Below, piece after piece: positions 36,648 through 44,776 of a DNA stretch of 64,000 bases (within the stretch, counting starts at the first letter, position 1; every line of letters begins with the position of its first letter). Position numbers and translations under genes: made by a program. Location of the stretch: assembly GCA_028278035.1 (NCBI GenBank), contig JANQFC010000052.1, positions 145,324 through 209,323 on the forward strand. The letters are read 5' to 3'. Below the pieces are notes generated by a model, which saw nothing but the letters and a program-made list of their open reading frames with translations, ran no database searches and had not been told where the DNA came from. The stretch is from Chlamydiales bacterium. GTDB taxonomy: Bacteria > Chlamydiota > Chlamydiia > Chlamydiales > SM23-39.

Positions 36648-37904
36648 ATGCAAACTCTACATATAACTAATATCATTTTTGGTAATGAGTACACTAAAAC
36701 TTTTTTATATACTCTTTCTAGTCAATTAGTAAATTTAGAATATTTAAAAAAACAAGCATGGCCCGCTATATATAAAATATATACCACTCCAATAGACAAA
36801 AAAACCATAGTCCAATCTGAGGTTTTTCAAAAAATCAAGTCTCTTGTACAAGTTGAGTTTGTCGATATGACACAATTTTTCAGAAAAGAACCTCACTTAA
36901 CAATGACCGCTTGTCATAATGATATTATTAAACATGCAAATAAATATAACGCCGTAATCGTTTTTCTTTTACCGGATATTATTTTTTCAAACAATGTTTT
37001 TAAAAAAATATGCACCAGTCTTTCCAATGGCAAAAGATTACTAGTAGGAACCGCTCTAAGATTATACAAAGAAAATTTTAATACAGCATATCAATCTTCT
37101 GAATTAATCAACATACCACCTCGAGAATTAGTAAAAAAAGCACTTCCTCATTTACATCATATGAGTTATGACTTTTTTTGGGATCATGGCCCAAAAATAT
37201 GGCATTGGACTTCCTTATTATGTTGGCATCTTGATAAAAAAAATATTTTAGTAAGAGCTTTTCATTTACACCCAATATATGTCTGGCCGCAGAAAAAAAA
37301 TATCTCTTGCAAAGGAACTTTCGATACTGAATTTATTAATTACAGTTGCCCTGACAAAACAAAATGGGAAATTCTAACAAACTCTGATGAAGCTGTATTA
37401 TTTGAATTATCCACCAACAAAAGAAGTTACGAAGGAGCTTATTCAAAGCATAAAATAAAAGTTGCTTATCATTTCGTGCATAATTATCTTTACCGTTGTC
37501 ACATGCATTTTGCTCAATCAAAAATATATATTTTATCTAATGATTATTCCAATTGTGAAAAGTGGCAAAAAATTGAAAAAAAATCTGATAAAATCATTAA
37601 TTTTTTATCTCAAAAATACCACAACAAATTCTTTAGAAAGTATATCTGGACATTAAAAGAAATGAAATATCTTTACTACAATCCTTTAAGACTCAAATTT
37701 TTTACTTTTAAAAGAAACTTATATTCCAAAATAAAAAATTCAAAATATTTTGTTATTCTAAAAATTTTTTACAAATTTTTTATTTTGAAATCATTAAGTA
37801 CTTTTATTCGAAATTTTATAAAAAAGAAAAATCCTAAATTATATTTAAAAATAAAAAAATGGAAAAAGATTTTTTTGAAAAAAACAAACCCAAATAATTT
37901 ATAA
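36648..37904 (+). CDS. Unrecognised protein, probable GT-A-like glycosyltransferase, copy 1 of a tandem pair
   Basis: The protein has 418 residues and I cannot name its family. The N-terminal half looks like a GT-A fold: a first strand THITNIIFGNEYTK-like segment (LHITNIIFGNEYTKTFLYTL), then YKIYTT, then TMTACHNDIIKHANKYNAVI leading to VFLLPDIIFSNNVF, where PDI is at the position of a DXD metal site. Next come RLLVGTALRLYKENF and FHLHPIYVWPQ. The last 80 residues are very basic and rich in Lys, Phe and Tyr, perhaps for membrane or LPS binding. The next gene encodes a close relative, 18 bases downstream. Glycosyltransferase function is inferred. Confidence 0.62.
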   Translation: MQTLHITNIIFGNEYTKTFLYTLSSQLVNLEYLKKQAWPAIYKIYTTPIDKKTIVQSEVFQKIKSLVQVEFVDMTQFFRKEPHLTMTACHNDIIKHANKYNAVIVFLLPDIIFSNNVFKKICTSLSNGKRLLVGTALRLYKENFNTAYQSSELINIPPRELVKKALPHLHHMSYDFFWDHGPKIWHWTSLLCWHLDKKNILVRAFHLHPIYVWPQKKNISCKGTFDTEFINYSCPDKTKWEILTNSDEAVLFELSTNKRSYEGAYSKHKIKVAYHFVHNYLYRCHMHFAQSKIYILSNDYSNCEKWQKIEKKSDKIINFLSQKYHNKFFRKYIWTLKEMKYLYYNPLRLKFFTFKRNLYSKIKNSKYFVILKIFYKFFILKSLSTFIRNFIKKKNPKLYLKIKKWKKIFLKKTNPNNL

Positions 37905-37922
37905 ATTGAAGACTCAATAACT

Positions 37923-39116
37923 ATGCAACCAAAACTTTTCATCACAAATGTAATATACGGTAAAGAATACACCAAAACATTTTTATATACTTTAACCAGT
38001 CAATTAACAAATCTACAATATTTAAAAACAAAAAACTATCCTGCTAAATATAAAATATATACAACTAATGACGACAAAAAAACTATCCTACAATCTTTGT
38101 CATTTAAAAAATTATCTCAATTAATAGATGTAGAATTTATCAATATGGATAAATTTTTCAGAAATCATGACCACGCAACAATGACCGCTTGCCACAATGA
38201 TATAATTATACGAGCAAATAAAGAAAATGCAGCTATGGTATTTTTAGCTCCTGATATTATTTTGTCTAATAATGTTTTTGAAAAAATATGTACTAGTATT
38301 TCTAACAATATACGACTTTTAGTAGGACCTGCCCTTAGATTGAATAAAGAAAACTTTATTAATGCTAATGCTTCTTCTGAGCTTGGAAATATCCAACCTA
38401 GAAAGCTAGTAAAAAAAGCACTCCCTCACCTTCATAAGCTTACATATGATACCTTTTGGAACAATCCTGAAGGCATATACTGTTGGCCTTCTATTATTGG
38501 CTGGAATCTTGATAAATCCAATCTTTTAATAAGAGGTTTCCATTTGCATCCTATTTATATATGGCCTCAAAAACACAATTATACTTGTAAGATTTCAATT
38601 GATGCTGATTATGTTAATAATACCTGTCCAGATATAAAAACTTGGGAAGTTCTTACAAATTCAGATCAAGCTGTATTATTTGAGCTAACAACAATTAAGA
38701 GAAAAAATTTAGGGACTTTCCATAAAAATAAAATGAAAACTATTTTTTATTTTGTTAAAAATCATCTTTTATATAGTCATTTATTATTCGCAAAATCAAA
38801 AATATATCTTTTATCTTCAGATTATAAGAAAAATAATGAATGGCAAAAAAAAGAAAAACAATCAGACAAAATAATAAATTTGGTGATAAAGCCTTATAAA
38901 AATGCTTTTTATAAGCGATATATATGGCCTCTTTATCAAAAGAAAGTACATTATTATATACTCTTCAAACAAAAAGTAATAAACTTCTCCAGAAAAAAAA
39001 CAAGAATTATTAAACAGTTCTTTTTGAAGATGAAATTAAAAAGCATATCAAGAATTAAAATTTCCAAATTTTATTCATTTTTACACAAGATTAAAAAGAA
39101 AATAAAAAAAATCTAA
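37923..39116 (+). CDS. Unrecognised protein, probable GT-A-like glycosyltransferase, copy 2 of a tandem pair
   Basis: The protein has 397 residues and follows its paralogue directly. It shares EYTKTFLYTL, TMTACHNDII, PDII-SNNVF, ALRL-KENF, LVKKALPHLH, FHLHPIY-WPQ and NSD-AVLFEL with it. The two diverge after about residue 270, mostly in the lysine-rich tail, which here ends KIKKKIKKI. Differences at the putative substrate sites (for example GTALRLYKE versus GPALRLNKE) could mean related but different donors or acceptors. A methyltransferase gene starts ten bases later. Confidence 0.62.
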   Translation: MQPKLFITNVIYGKEYTKTFLYTLTSQLTNLQYLKTKNYPAKYKIYTTNDDKKTILQSLSFKKLSQLIDVEFINMDKFFRNHDHATMTACHNDIIIRANKENAAMVFLAPDIILSNNVFEKICTSISNNIRLLVGPALRLNKENFINANASSELGNIQPRKLVKKALPHLHKLTYDTFWNNPEGIYCWPSIIGWNLDKSNLLIRGFHLHPIYIWPQKHNYTCKISIDADYVNNTCPDIKTWEVLTNSDQAVLFELTTIKRKNLGTFHKNKMKTIFYFVKNHLLYSHLLFAKSKIYLLSSDYKKNNEWQKKEKQSDKIINLVIKPYKNAFYKRYIWPLYQKKVHYYILFKQKVINFSRKKTRIIKQFFLKMKLKSISRIKISKFYSFLHKIKKKIKKI

Positions 39117-39126
39117 AAGAATTTAT

Positions 39127-39786
39127 ATGAGCTACATAGATTTCATCGAAGATATCCACACCAAAACAAAGAGAGATTACTTATCTAGAGTTTTAGAATA
39201 TCCTAAAGCTAAAGCAGCAAAAAAGGCCAAAAAATTTGATTTTGATTATTGGGATGGAGATAGAAAATTTGGTTATGGAGGTTATAAATATGATGGCAGA
39301 TGGAATATTTTTGCAAAACGTTTAATTAACCATTATAAATTAAAAGCAGGATCTAAAATACTAGATGTAGGGTGCGGAAAAGGATTTTTATTATATGAAT
39401 TAATTAAAGAAATTCCTGGTCTTCAAATACAAGGCATAGATATTTCAAAATATGCAATAAATCATGCAAAACAAGAAGTGCAGCCATTCTTACAATTAGG
39501 AAATGCAACTAAATTACCTTTTGCTGATCAAGATTTTGATTTAGTTATTTCTATAAATACTCTGCATAATCTTTTATGTCCAGATTTAGAAAAAGCTCTC
39601 AAAGAAATGGAAAGAGTCGGTAAAAATAAATATTTAATTGCAGATGCATATAGAAATGACGAAGAAAAAACCAATTTAATGTACTGGCAACTCACTTGTG
39701 AATGTTTTTTTACTCCTTCAGAATGGGAATGGTTTTTTAATTTATGTAATTATACGGGAGATTATTCTTTTATATACTTTGAATAG
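39127..39786 (+). CDS. Class I SAM-dependent methyltransferase
   Basis: The protein has 219 residues. AGSKILDVGCGKGFLLYELI is the SAM loop, IQGIDISKYAINHAKQEV the acidic strand, and LPFADQDFDLVISINTLHNL the Methyltransf_11 motif. The N-terminal 60 residues include a YWDGDRKFGYGGYKYDGRW segment often seen in sugar-cluster methyltransferases. The last gene of a four-gene plus-strand group; its end overlaps the convergent RmlD-like gene by 17 bases. Confidence 0.83.
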   Translation: MSYIDFIEDIHTKTKRDYLSRVLEYPKAKAAKKAKKFDFDYWDGDRKFGYGGYKYDGRWNIFAKRLINHYKLKAGSKILDVGCGKGFLLYELIKEIPGLQIQGIDISKYAINHAKQEVQPFLQLGNATKLPFADQDFDLVISINTLHNLLCPDLEKALKEMERVGKNKYLIADAYRNDEEKTNLMYWQLTCECFFTPSEWEWFFNLCNYTGDYSFIYFE

Positions 39787-40657
39787 TAAAATTTTCAACC
39801 ACTCTATTAATACAATAATCTATTTTATGTGGTTGAAAATTAATAATTTTTTTTAATTTAGAGCAATTCATGGATGTATTTTTGGGTCTTATAAAAGGCT
39901 CTTTCAATGAGTCCAACGATATTTTTTTTACTTGATCAATATTTACTTCCAACAATTTAGCCATTTTTAGAGCTACCTCATAGCGATTAATCGTTTCTAT
40001 TCCACATATATGAAATATACCATTGGCATTTTTCTTTTGAAGTGCAATGGTGGCTGAAATAAAATCCTCAATTAAAATCGGTGAAAAAATTTGATCATAA
40101 GCAGCTTTTATTACTTTTCCTTTTATTAAACTAGAAGCGATTTCATTTAAAAAAGTATTGTCCTTTTCATAAATTGAAAAAATCTTTGATAACCGTAAAA
40201 TAAGACACCTACCATTACATAAATTATAAATCTTTTGTTCTAAATCAACTCTTTGCTTACCATATTCATTTAAGGGATTCAGATAATCTCCTTCTTCATA
40301 ATTGCCCTGAATTCCATCAAACACATAATCTGTCGAAATAAAAATAGGCGTAATATTTAAGTTTATTAATTGTTGAGTAAGAGAAATTATTCCTTCTACA
40401 TTACATTTATAACTTAATTGTTTATTTTTTTCACAATCAGCAATTTTTGCATTTCCAGACACTATCAAACCCCATGAGTATTCTTTTAAATATGGAGATA
40501 ATTTACTGATATCAGGATTTAATAAATCAAAAATATATTTAGAATTATTGTAATGGGTGCCTATTGAATCAGGATATATTGCTTTATAAAAATTAAAAAA
40601 ATTCCGACCTATAAAACCCTGATTACCAAAAACTACCGTTTTATTTTTTTGTTCCAT
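39770..40657 (-). CDS. RmlD-like nucleotide-sugar reductase
   Basis: The protein has 295 residues and resembles dTDP-4-dehydrorhamnose reductase. The start TVVFGNQGFIGRNFFNFY is a shortened cofactor loop. The active-site region ISTDYVFDGIQGNYEEGDYL and NPLNEYGKQRVDLEQKI is RmlD-like, but the residue at Tyr+4 is Arg, not Lys. FSPILIEDFISATI and FHICGIETINRYEVAL are conserved downstream. It would reduce a 4-keto sugar made by one of the dehydratases. It follows the radical SAM gene on the minus strand (14-base gap). Confidence 0.78.
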   Translation of the reverse strand: MEQKNKTVVFGNQGFIGRNFFNFYKAIYPDSIGTHYNNSKYIFDLLNPDISKLSPYLKEYSWGLIVSGNAKIADCEKNKQLSYKCNVEGIISLTQQLINLNITPIFISTDYVFDGIQGNYEEGDYLNPLNEYGKQRVDLEQKIYNLCNGRCLILRLSKIFSIYEKDNTFLNEIASSLIKGKVIKAAYDQIFSPILIEDFISATIALQKKNANGIFHICGIETINRYEVALKMAKLLEVNIDQVKKISLDSLKEPFIRPKNTSMNCSKLKKIINFQPHKIDYCINRVVENFTIQSI

Positions 40658-40671
40658 ACTATGAATAAAAA

Positions 40672-41736
40672 TTAAATAAAATTATCATGTTCAAAAGGAT
40701 TTATAAGCCTATGTAAATAATTATTAATAGAATCCAAACGACAACCCATTCGACAATCTGTACAAAGATTCTTGTTAACCTGCGCAATAATTTTTTTTCT
40801 TTGCTGACCATTCCAGATGTCTTTAAAAGATTCTTTATTAATATTCCCATATGAATGTTTGTTATTACCTGTATAAAATAAATTACATGGAATTACATTG
40901 CCATCAGCATCTATTAAAGAAAAGAAATCAAGACCATAACATTTATTATATATTTTTTTGTTCTCTAAAGAACTCACAGCATTATCACGATAGAGAATTT
41001 TATAATCCTCAGTAGCATAGCTCATTATTTTCTCTTTTAAAACAGCAAACTTTTGATAATCTGCTCCTAATTTATTTATACTCTTAGGATGCTGCGAATA
41101 TGGCTTAATACTTAAATAATCAACCCCTAATTCTTTTCCAATTTTTGCTATTTCTATTACCTCATGTCCATTTTCTTCAATAAGCAAAAATTGCATTCCA
41201 ATAGTTACTTTTAAACTGTGTTTTTTCTTAAATTCCGTTGCTTTTTTTATGTTATCTAAAGTTCGATGAAATAGCTTGCCTTGAATTGAATGAATACTTT
41301 TATAATTTTTTTCAGAAGCTGCATTAAAAGAAATGCGGACCCAAGACAAATATGGCAAAAAATCTTCATAATTAAATCTATTAAGTAATGATCCGTTTGT
41401 AGTTATAGATACATCAATCCCTTGGTTTCGTGTATATCGAACTAAATTACTAATATCTTTATGTAATAGTGGTTCTCCTTCTCCCGCCAACATAACTGAT
41501 TTTATTCCAAGATCTTTAAACTGATCAATTAATGAATAATATACCTTTTTATCAATTATTTTAATATTTCTAGCAACGTAGTCAAAAGCACAAAATACAC
41601 ACTTATAATTACAAGCAGAAGTAGGCGCTATTTCAACATAAATTGGATATACAATTTCTTGTTGTAACCATTGATTTACTTTTTGCGGATGATAAATTAA
41701 TTTATGATTATCATATTCGTGAACTTCTTTTGACAT
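40672..41736 (-). CDS. Radical SAM/SPASM-domain protein
   Basis: The protein has 354 residues. C42, C46 and C49 (APTSACNYKCVFCAF) bind the 4Fe-4S cluster that cleaves SAM. GEGEPLLHKD and ISITTNGSLL-like strands follow (here VSITTNGSLL). The C-terminal SPASM-like region holds CYGLDFF, IPCNLFY and LCTDCRMGC, which likely bind further clusters. Radical SAM/SPASM enzymes in sugar clusters include epimerases and dehydratases, but the reaction here is not known. The start is supported by AAGGTGGG upstream of the ATG. A 19-base palindrome lies further upstream. Confidence 0.85.
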   Translation of the reverse strand: MSKEVHEYDNHKLIYHPQKVNQWLQQEIVYPIYVEIAPTSACNYKCVFCAFDYVARNIKIIDKKVYYSLIDQFKDLGIKSVMLAGEGEPLLHKDISNLVRYTRNQGIDVSITTNGSLLNRFNYEDFLPYLSWVRISFNAASEKNYKSIHSIQGKLFHRTLDNIKKATEFKKKHSLKVTIGMQFLLIEENGHEVIEIAKIGKELGVDYLSIKPYSQHPKSINKLGADYQKFAVLKEKIMSYATEDYKILYRDNAVSSLENKKIYNKCYGLDFFSLIDADGNVIPCNLFYTGNNKHSYGNINKESFKDIWNGQQRKKIIAQVNKNLCTDCRMGCRLDSINNYLHRLINPFEHDNFI

Positions 41737-41815
41737 AGCAAACCCACCTTTGTAGTTAAAAAATGTATAATATAAATTATCAAATGTTTTATCTAAAGAA
41801 GGAAATATAATTTTT

Positions 41816-41834
41816 ATGTAAAACGGTTTTACAT
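41816..41834. promoter_or_regulatory. Perfect 19-base palindrome in a divergent promoter region
   Basis: ATGTAAAAC-G-GTTTTACAT is a perfect inverted repeat with nine-base arms around one central base. It is in the 166-base region between the divergent radical SAM gene (start 41736) and methyltransferase gene (start 41915), where an operator for both would lie. A short hairpin in a transcript is the alternative. No regulator gene is seen in the window. Confidence 0.45.
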
Positions 41835-41914
41835 TTGTTTTTTTTAAATAAACATTGCCTAAAAGCTATGAAAAATGACACCATTATTATTTTAAAAAAT
41901 TATTGGAAATTAAA

Positions 41915-42616
41915 ATGCAAACAAAAAACGAATATCAACCAAAAGAAAAACAATATTCTATTCAATTTGAAACATTAAATAAAAAAGGCCAAGTTAAATT
42001 AGGGCCCACTTGTAGTCATATTTGGAGAGAAGATCCCAGACATTTATGTTTCTTACTTTCTAGATACAAATTTTGTTCAAAAATTTTATCTGGTAAAAAA
42101 AACGTATTAGAAGTTGGATGCGGAGATGCTTTCGGTTCTAGATTAGTTCTGCAAACTGTAGATAAAATCCATGCTGTAGATTTTGACCCTCTTTTTATTT
42201 CTTATGCAGAAAAACAATATGCCAATGAATCTCTTACTATTTCTTTTCAAGAGCTCGATATTATAAAACAATCTCCTGCCTCAGGTCCTTTTGATGGTAT
42301 GTATGCTTTGGATTTTATTGAACATATAGATGCTAAATATGAACATTTCGTTTTAAAAAACATAATTAAGGTTTTAACACCAAATGCAACGGCAATTTTT
42401 GGGCTACCTAATATAACCGCTTTACCATATGCAAGCAAAGAAAGTAAAGAGGGACACATTAATTTAAAAAAAGCAAATTCTCTTAAAATATTTTTAAAAA
42501 AATACTTTAATGAAGTTATTATTTTTTCAATGAATGATGAAGTTGTCCATACTGGTTTTTTCCCAATGGCAAATTACCTTTTCGGTATAGGTTTTTTTCC
42601 TAAAAAGAATATTTAA
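41915..42616 (+). CDS. Class I SAM-dependent methyltransferase
   Basis: The protein has 233 residues from the ATG at 41915; an in-frame TTG at 41903 adds four residues and is less likely. NVLEVGCGDAFGSRLVLQ is the SAM loop, HAVDFDPLFISYAEK the acidic strand, and FDGMYALDFIEHID the post-loop strand. SHIWREDPRHLCFLLSRYKF precedes the domain, as in methyltransferases near nonulosonic acid genes. It is an isolated plus-strand gene between two minus-strand runs and overlaps the E1-beta gene by four bases at its 3' end. Confidence 0.82.
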   Translation: MQTKNEYQPKEKQYSIQFETLNKKGQVKLGPTCSHIWREDPRHLCFLLSRYKFCSKILSGKKNVLEVGCGDAFGSRLVLQTVDKIHAVDFDPLFISYAEKQYANESLTISFQELDIIKQSPASGPFDGMYALDFIEHIDAKYEHFVLKNIIKVLTPNATAIFGLPNITALPYASKESKEGHINLKKANSLKIFLKKYFNEVIIFSMNDEVVHTGFFPMANYLFGIGFFPKKNI

Positions 42617-43689
42617 AAAGGTCCTGTAAAACTTGAATCTGGAACATCTTGCGGAGCTGAATTTTTGAGATTAATATTTTCTTCCGATAACTTTTGGGCT
42701 TGTTTGTCATATCCCATAATTTTAAATACTTCAACCGCTATATCATTATAATTCAAATAAAAATGATTAGATAAAGACCAGCTTGTTGGACAAGCTATTT
42801 CAGGCAAGGTAAGTCTTTTAGGCATAGTTTTTAAAGGTATATTTTCTTCTGAAATTAAAGATACTATTTCTGCTGATATACCACATGTTTTCCAATCAAA
42901 ATCAACAATTAGCACTCTCTTCGTTTTTTTAACAGAATCAATAATTGTTTGCTTATCTATAGGTTTTATAGATCTCATGTCAATTATTTCAACATTAATC
43001 TTCTCTTTGCGTAAAAGATCCATAGCTTTAAAAGCTTCTAATACTCCATCTGATATTGTAATAATTGTAATGTCTTTTCCTTCTTTTACAATTTTTGCTT
43101 TTCCAATCTCAACTTCATATATTTCTTCAGGCACCTCGCCAAACACATTATGAAGCCATCTATGCTCAATATAAACAACAGGATTGTTATCCCTAACCGC
43201 AGAAACCAATAATCCCTTAGCATCATAAGGATTAGAGGGCATAACAACTTTAATGCCAGGAATATGAGCGAATATAGAATGTAATGATTGTGAATGCTGC
43301 GCTCCCTGCCCCCAACCTTTTCCTATAATCAACCTTATTACCATAGGAACTTTCATTTTATTTCCAAACATATAATTCCATTTAGCCGCATTATTGATAA
43401 GCTGATCTAATCCCAAAAGAAAAAAATCAACTCTTTGATGTATCATAATTGGCCTAAGTCCCTGAATTGCAGAACCTATAACTATACCTGTCATTGCATT
43501 TTCAGAAGCAGGCATTTCCATAATTCTATTTTCACCAAACTTTTGCCTTAAACCCAAAGTCGTGCCAAAAATAGCTTTTGGATCATAAACTCCCAGCCCT
43601 ATTACATAAACATTTGTATCTTGGTGCATTAATTGCTCTGTAGCTTCTAGTACAGCTTCATGAAATTTAATTTGACGATTATCTTGCAT
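42613..43689 (-). CDS. ThDP-dependent dehydrogenase E1 component, beta subunit-like
   Basis: The protein has 358 residues with the transketolase pyrimidine-binding and C-terminal domains of pyruvate/2-oxo-acid dehydrogenase E1-beta. ENRIMEMPASENAMTGIVIG contains the conserved glutamate that activates ThDP. HSQSLHSIFAHIPGIKVVMP and PSNPYDAKGLL follow. VDFDWKTCGISAEIVSLI is in the C-terminal domain. It overlaps the alpha gene by 11 bases, so both are made together. No E2 or E3 gene is near, and the gene sits between radical SAM and methyltransferase genes, so a role in sugar chemistry is suggested rather than a 2-oxo-acid dehydrogenase complex. Confidence 0.86.
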   Translation of the reverse strand: MQDNRQIKFHEAVLEATEQLMHQDTNVYVIGLGVYDPKAIFGTTLGLRQKFGENRIMEMPASENAMTGIVIGSAIQGLRPIMIHQRVDFFLLGLDQLINNAAKWNYMFGNKMKVPMVIRLIIGKGWGQGAQHSQSLHSIFAHIPGIKVVMPSNPYDAKGLLVSAVRDNNPVVYIEHRWLHNVFGEVPEEIYEVEIGKAKIVKEGKDITIITISDGVLEAFKAMDLLRKEKINVEIIDMRSIKPIDKQTIIDSVKKTKRVLIVDFDWKTCGISAEIVSLISEENIPLKTMPKRLTLPEIACPTSWSLSNHFYLNYNDIAVEVFKIMGYDKQAQKLSEENINLKNSAPQDVPDSSFTGPF

Positions 43690-44659
43690 ATATATCTTCT
43701 GATTTTAATTCAAATTTAGGAAAAGGACTATTTTCTGCATATTCAAAAGCCTCTTCTATTTCCTTTTGAAAAGTATTTTTTAAATTATTAATCTCTTCTT
43801 TTGCTTCTCGAAAAAATTCAGGATTTTTTCTTTCAAAAACTTTTAAAGGACAGTTTTCAAGCCATTTTTGAATTTCTTTTAAAGAACGGTAATTTAAATC
43901 ATAATCCGAATTAGGTCCACAGTGTTCTAAATAACGATATGTATCAAACTCTAAAAAAACAGGGCCACCTTTTTTATTTAATACTTCCCTTGCTTCTTGG
44001 GCTAAAGCATATACTGCATCAATATCATTTCCATAACCCTTTTTTGCCCAAATACCATGAGCTTGAGCTACTGCAATCCTTTCTCTTCCTGGACTTTGTC
44101 TCACTGACATAGGAGAACATACTGATAAAAAATTATTTTCACAAACAAACATAATCGGTAATTTTTTTATAGCTGCATAATTTAAACTTTCTACCCAAAC
44201 ACCCTCTTCAGTTGAAGCATCACCAAAAAAAATTGCAGTAATTTTATTTTCTTTTTTATATTCACTTGCAAAAGCAACTCCAACTCCAATAGGCATAGTT
44301 CCCCCTAAAATAGCTGTAGACGCGACAAATCCTGAATCTAAATCAGTTAAATGCATTGACCCACCTCTACCTAAACAACATCCTGTTTCTCTTCCCATAA
44401 TCTCAGCAATTAATTTAGGCAAAGATCCTCCCTTTGCTAGATAATGAGCATGAGATCTATGACAACTTACCACATAATCTTCTTTTTTTAGCACCTCACC
44501 AACACCAACAGCAACAGCTTCCTGACCAATACTAAAGTGCACAGGACATCTCATTTTAGTTTTAGGGTAATATTTAGCTATAGCTTCTTCAATCATTCTA
44601 ATTCGTAATAACTCATAAAAAAGTTTAGAAGAAACATTCATATAAGGTTTTATAGACAT
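43679..44659 (-). CDS. ThDP-dependent dehydrogenase E1 component, alpha subunit-like
   Basis: The protein has 326 residues. The ThDP motif runs from GDASTEEGVWVESLNYAAI (G146) to CENNFLSVCSP. HFSIGQEAVAVGVGEVL and GRGGSMHLTD are E1-alpha motifs. The phosphorylation-loop region RYLEHCGPNSDYDLNYRS is shorter than in mitochondrial enzymes. Partner to the beta subunit encoded next. In avilamycin biosynthesis AviB1/AviB2, which resemble E1-alpha/beta, have been proposed to add a two-carbon branch to a sugar, a useful precedent. A 117-base gap separates it from the radical SAM gene upstream; no clear promoter was seen there. Confidence 0.86.
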   Translation of the reverse strand: MSIKPYMNVSSKLFYELLRIRMIEEAIAKYYPKTKMRCPVHFSIGQEAVAVGVGEVLKKEDYVVSCHRSHAHYLAKGGSLPKLIAEIMGRETGCCLGRGGSMHLTDLDSGFVASTAILGGTMPIGVGVAFASEYKKENKITAIFFGDASTEEGVWVESLNYAAIKKLPIMFVCENNFLSVCSPMSVRQSPGRERIAVAQAHGIWAKKGYGNDIDAVYALAQEAREVLNKKGGPVFLEFDTYRYLEHCGPNSDYDLNYRSLKEIQKWLENCPLKVFERKNPEFFREAKEEINNLKNTFQKEIEEAFEYAENSPFPKFELKSEDIYAR

Positions 44660-44776
44660 CAGCTTTTTTCTTTTTTGATTGCGTTATTTTTACAAAAAGC
44701 TACAAAAAGAGCAATAAATTTTACATAAATGTTTTTTTGATATAAAAAAAATTATGAAATTTATACTGACTGCAAT

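Noticed and set aside
42613..44659. Pyruvate dehydrogenase complex operon
   Set aside because: No E2 or E3 gene is nearby and both sides are sugar-cluster genes. The E1-type fold itself is kept as the call.
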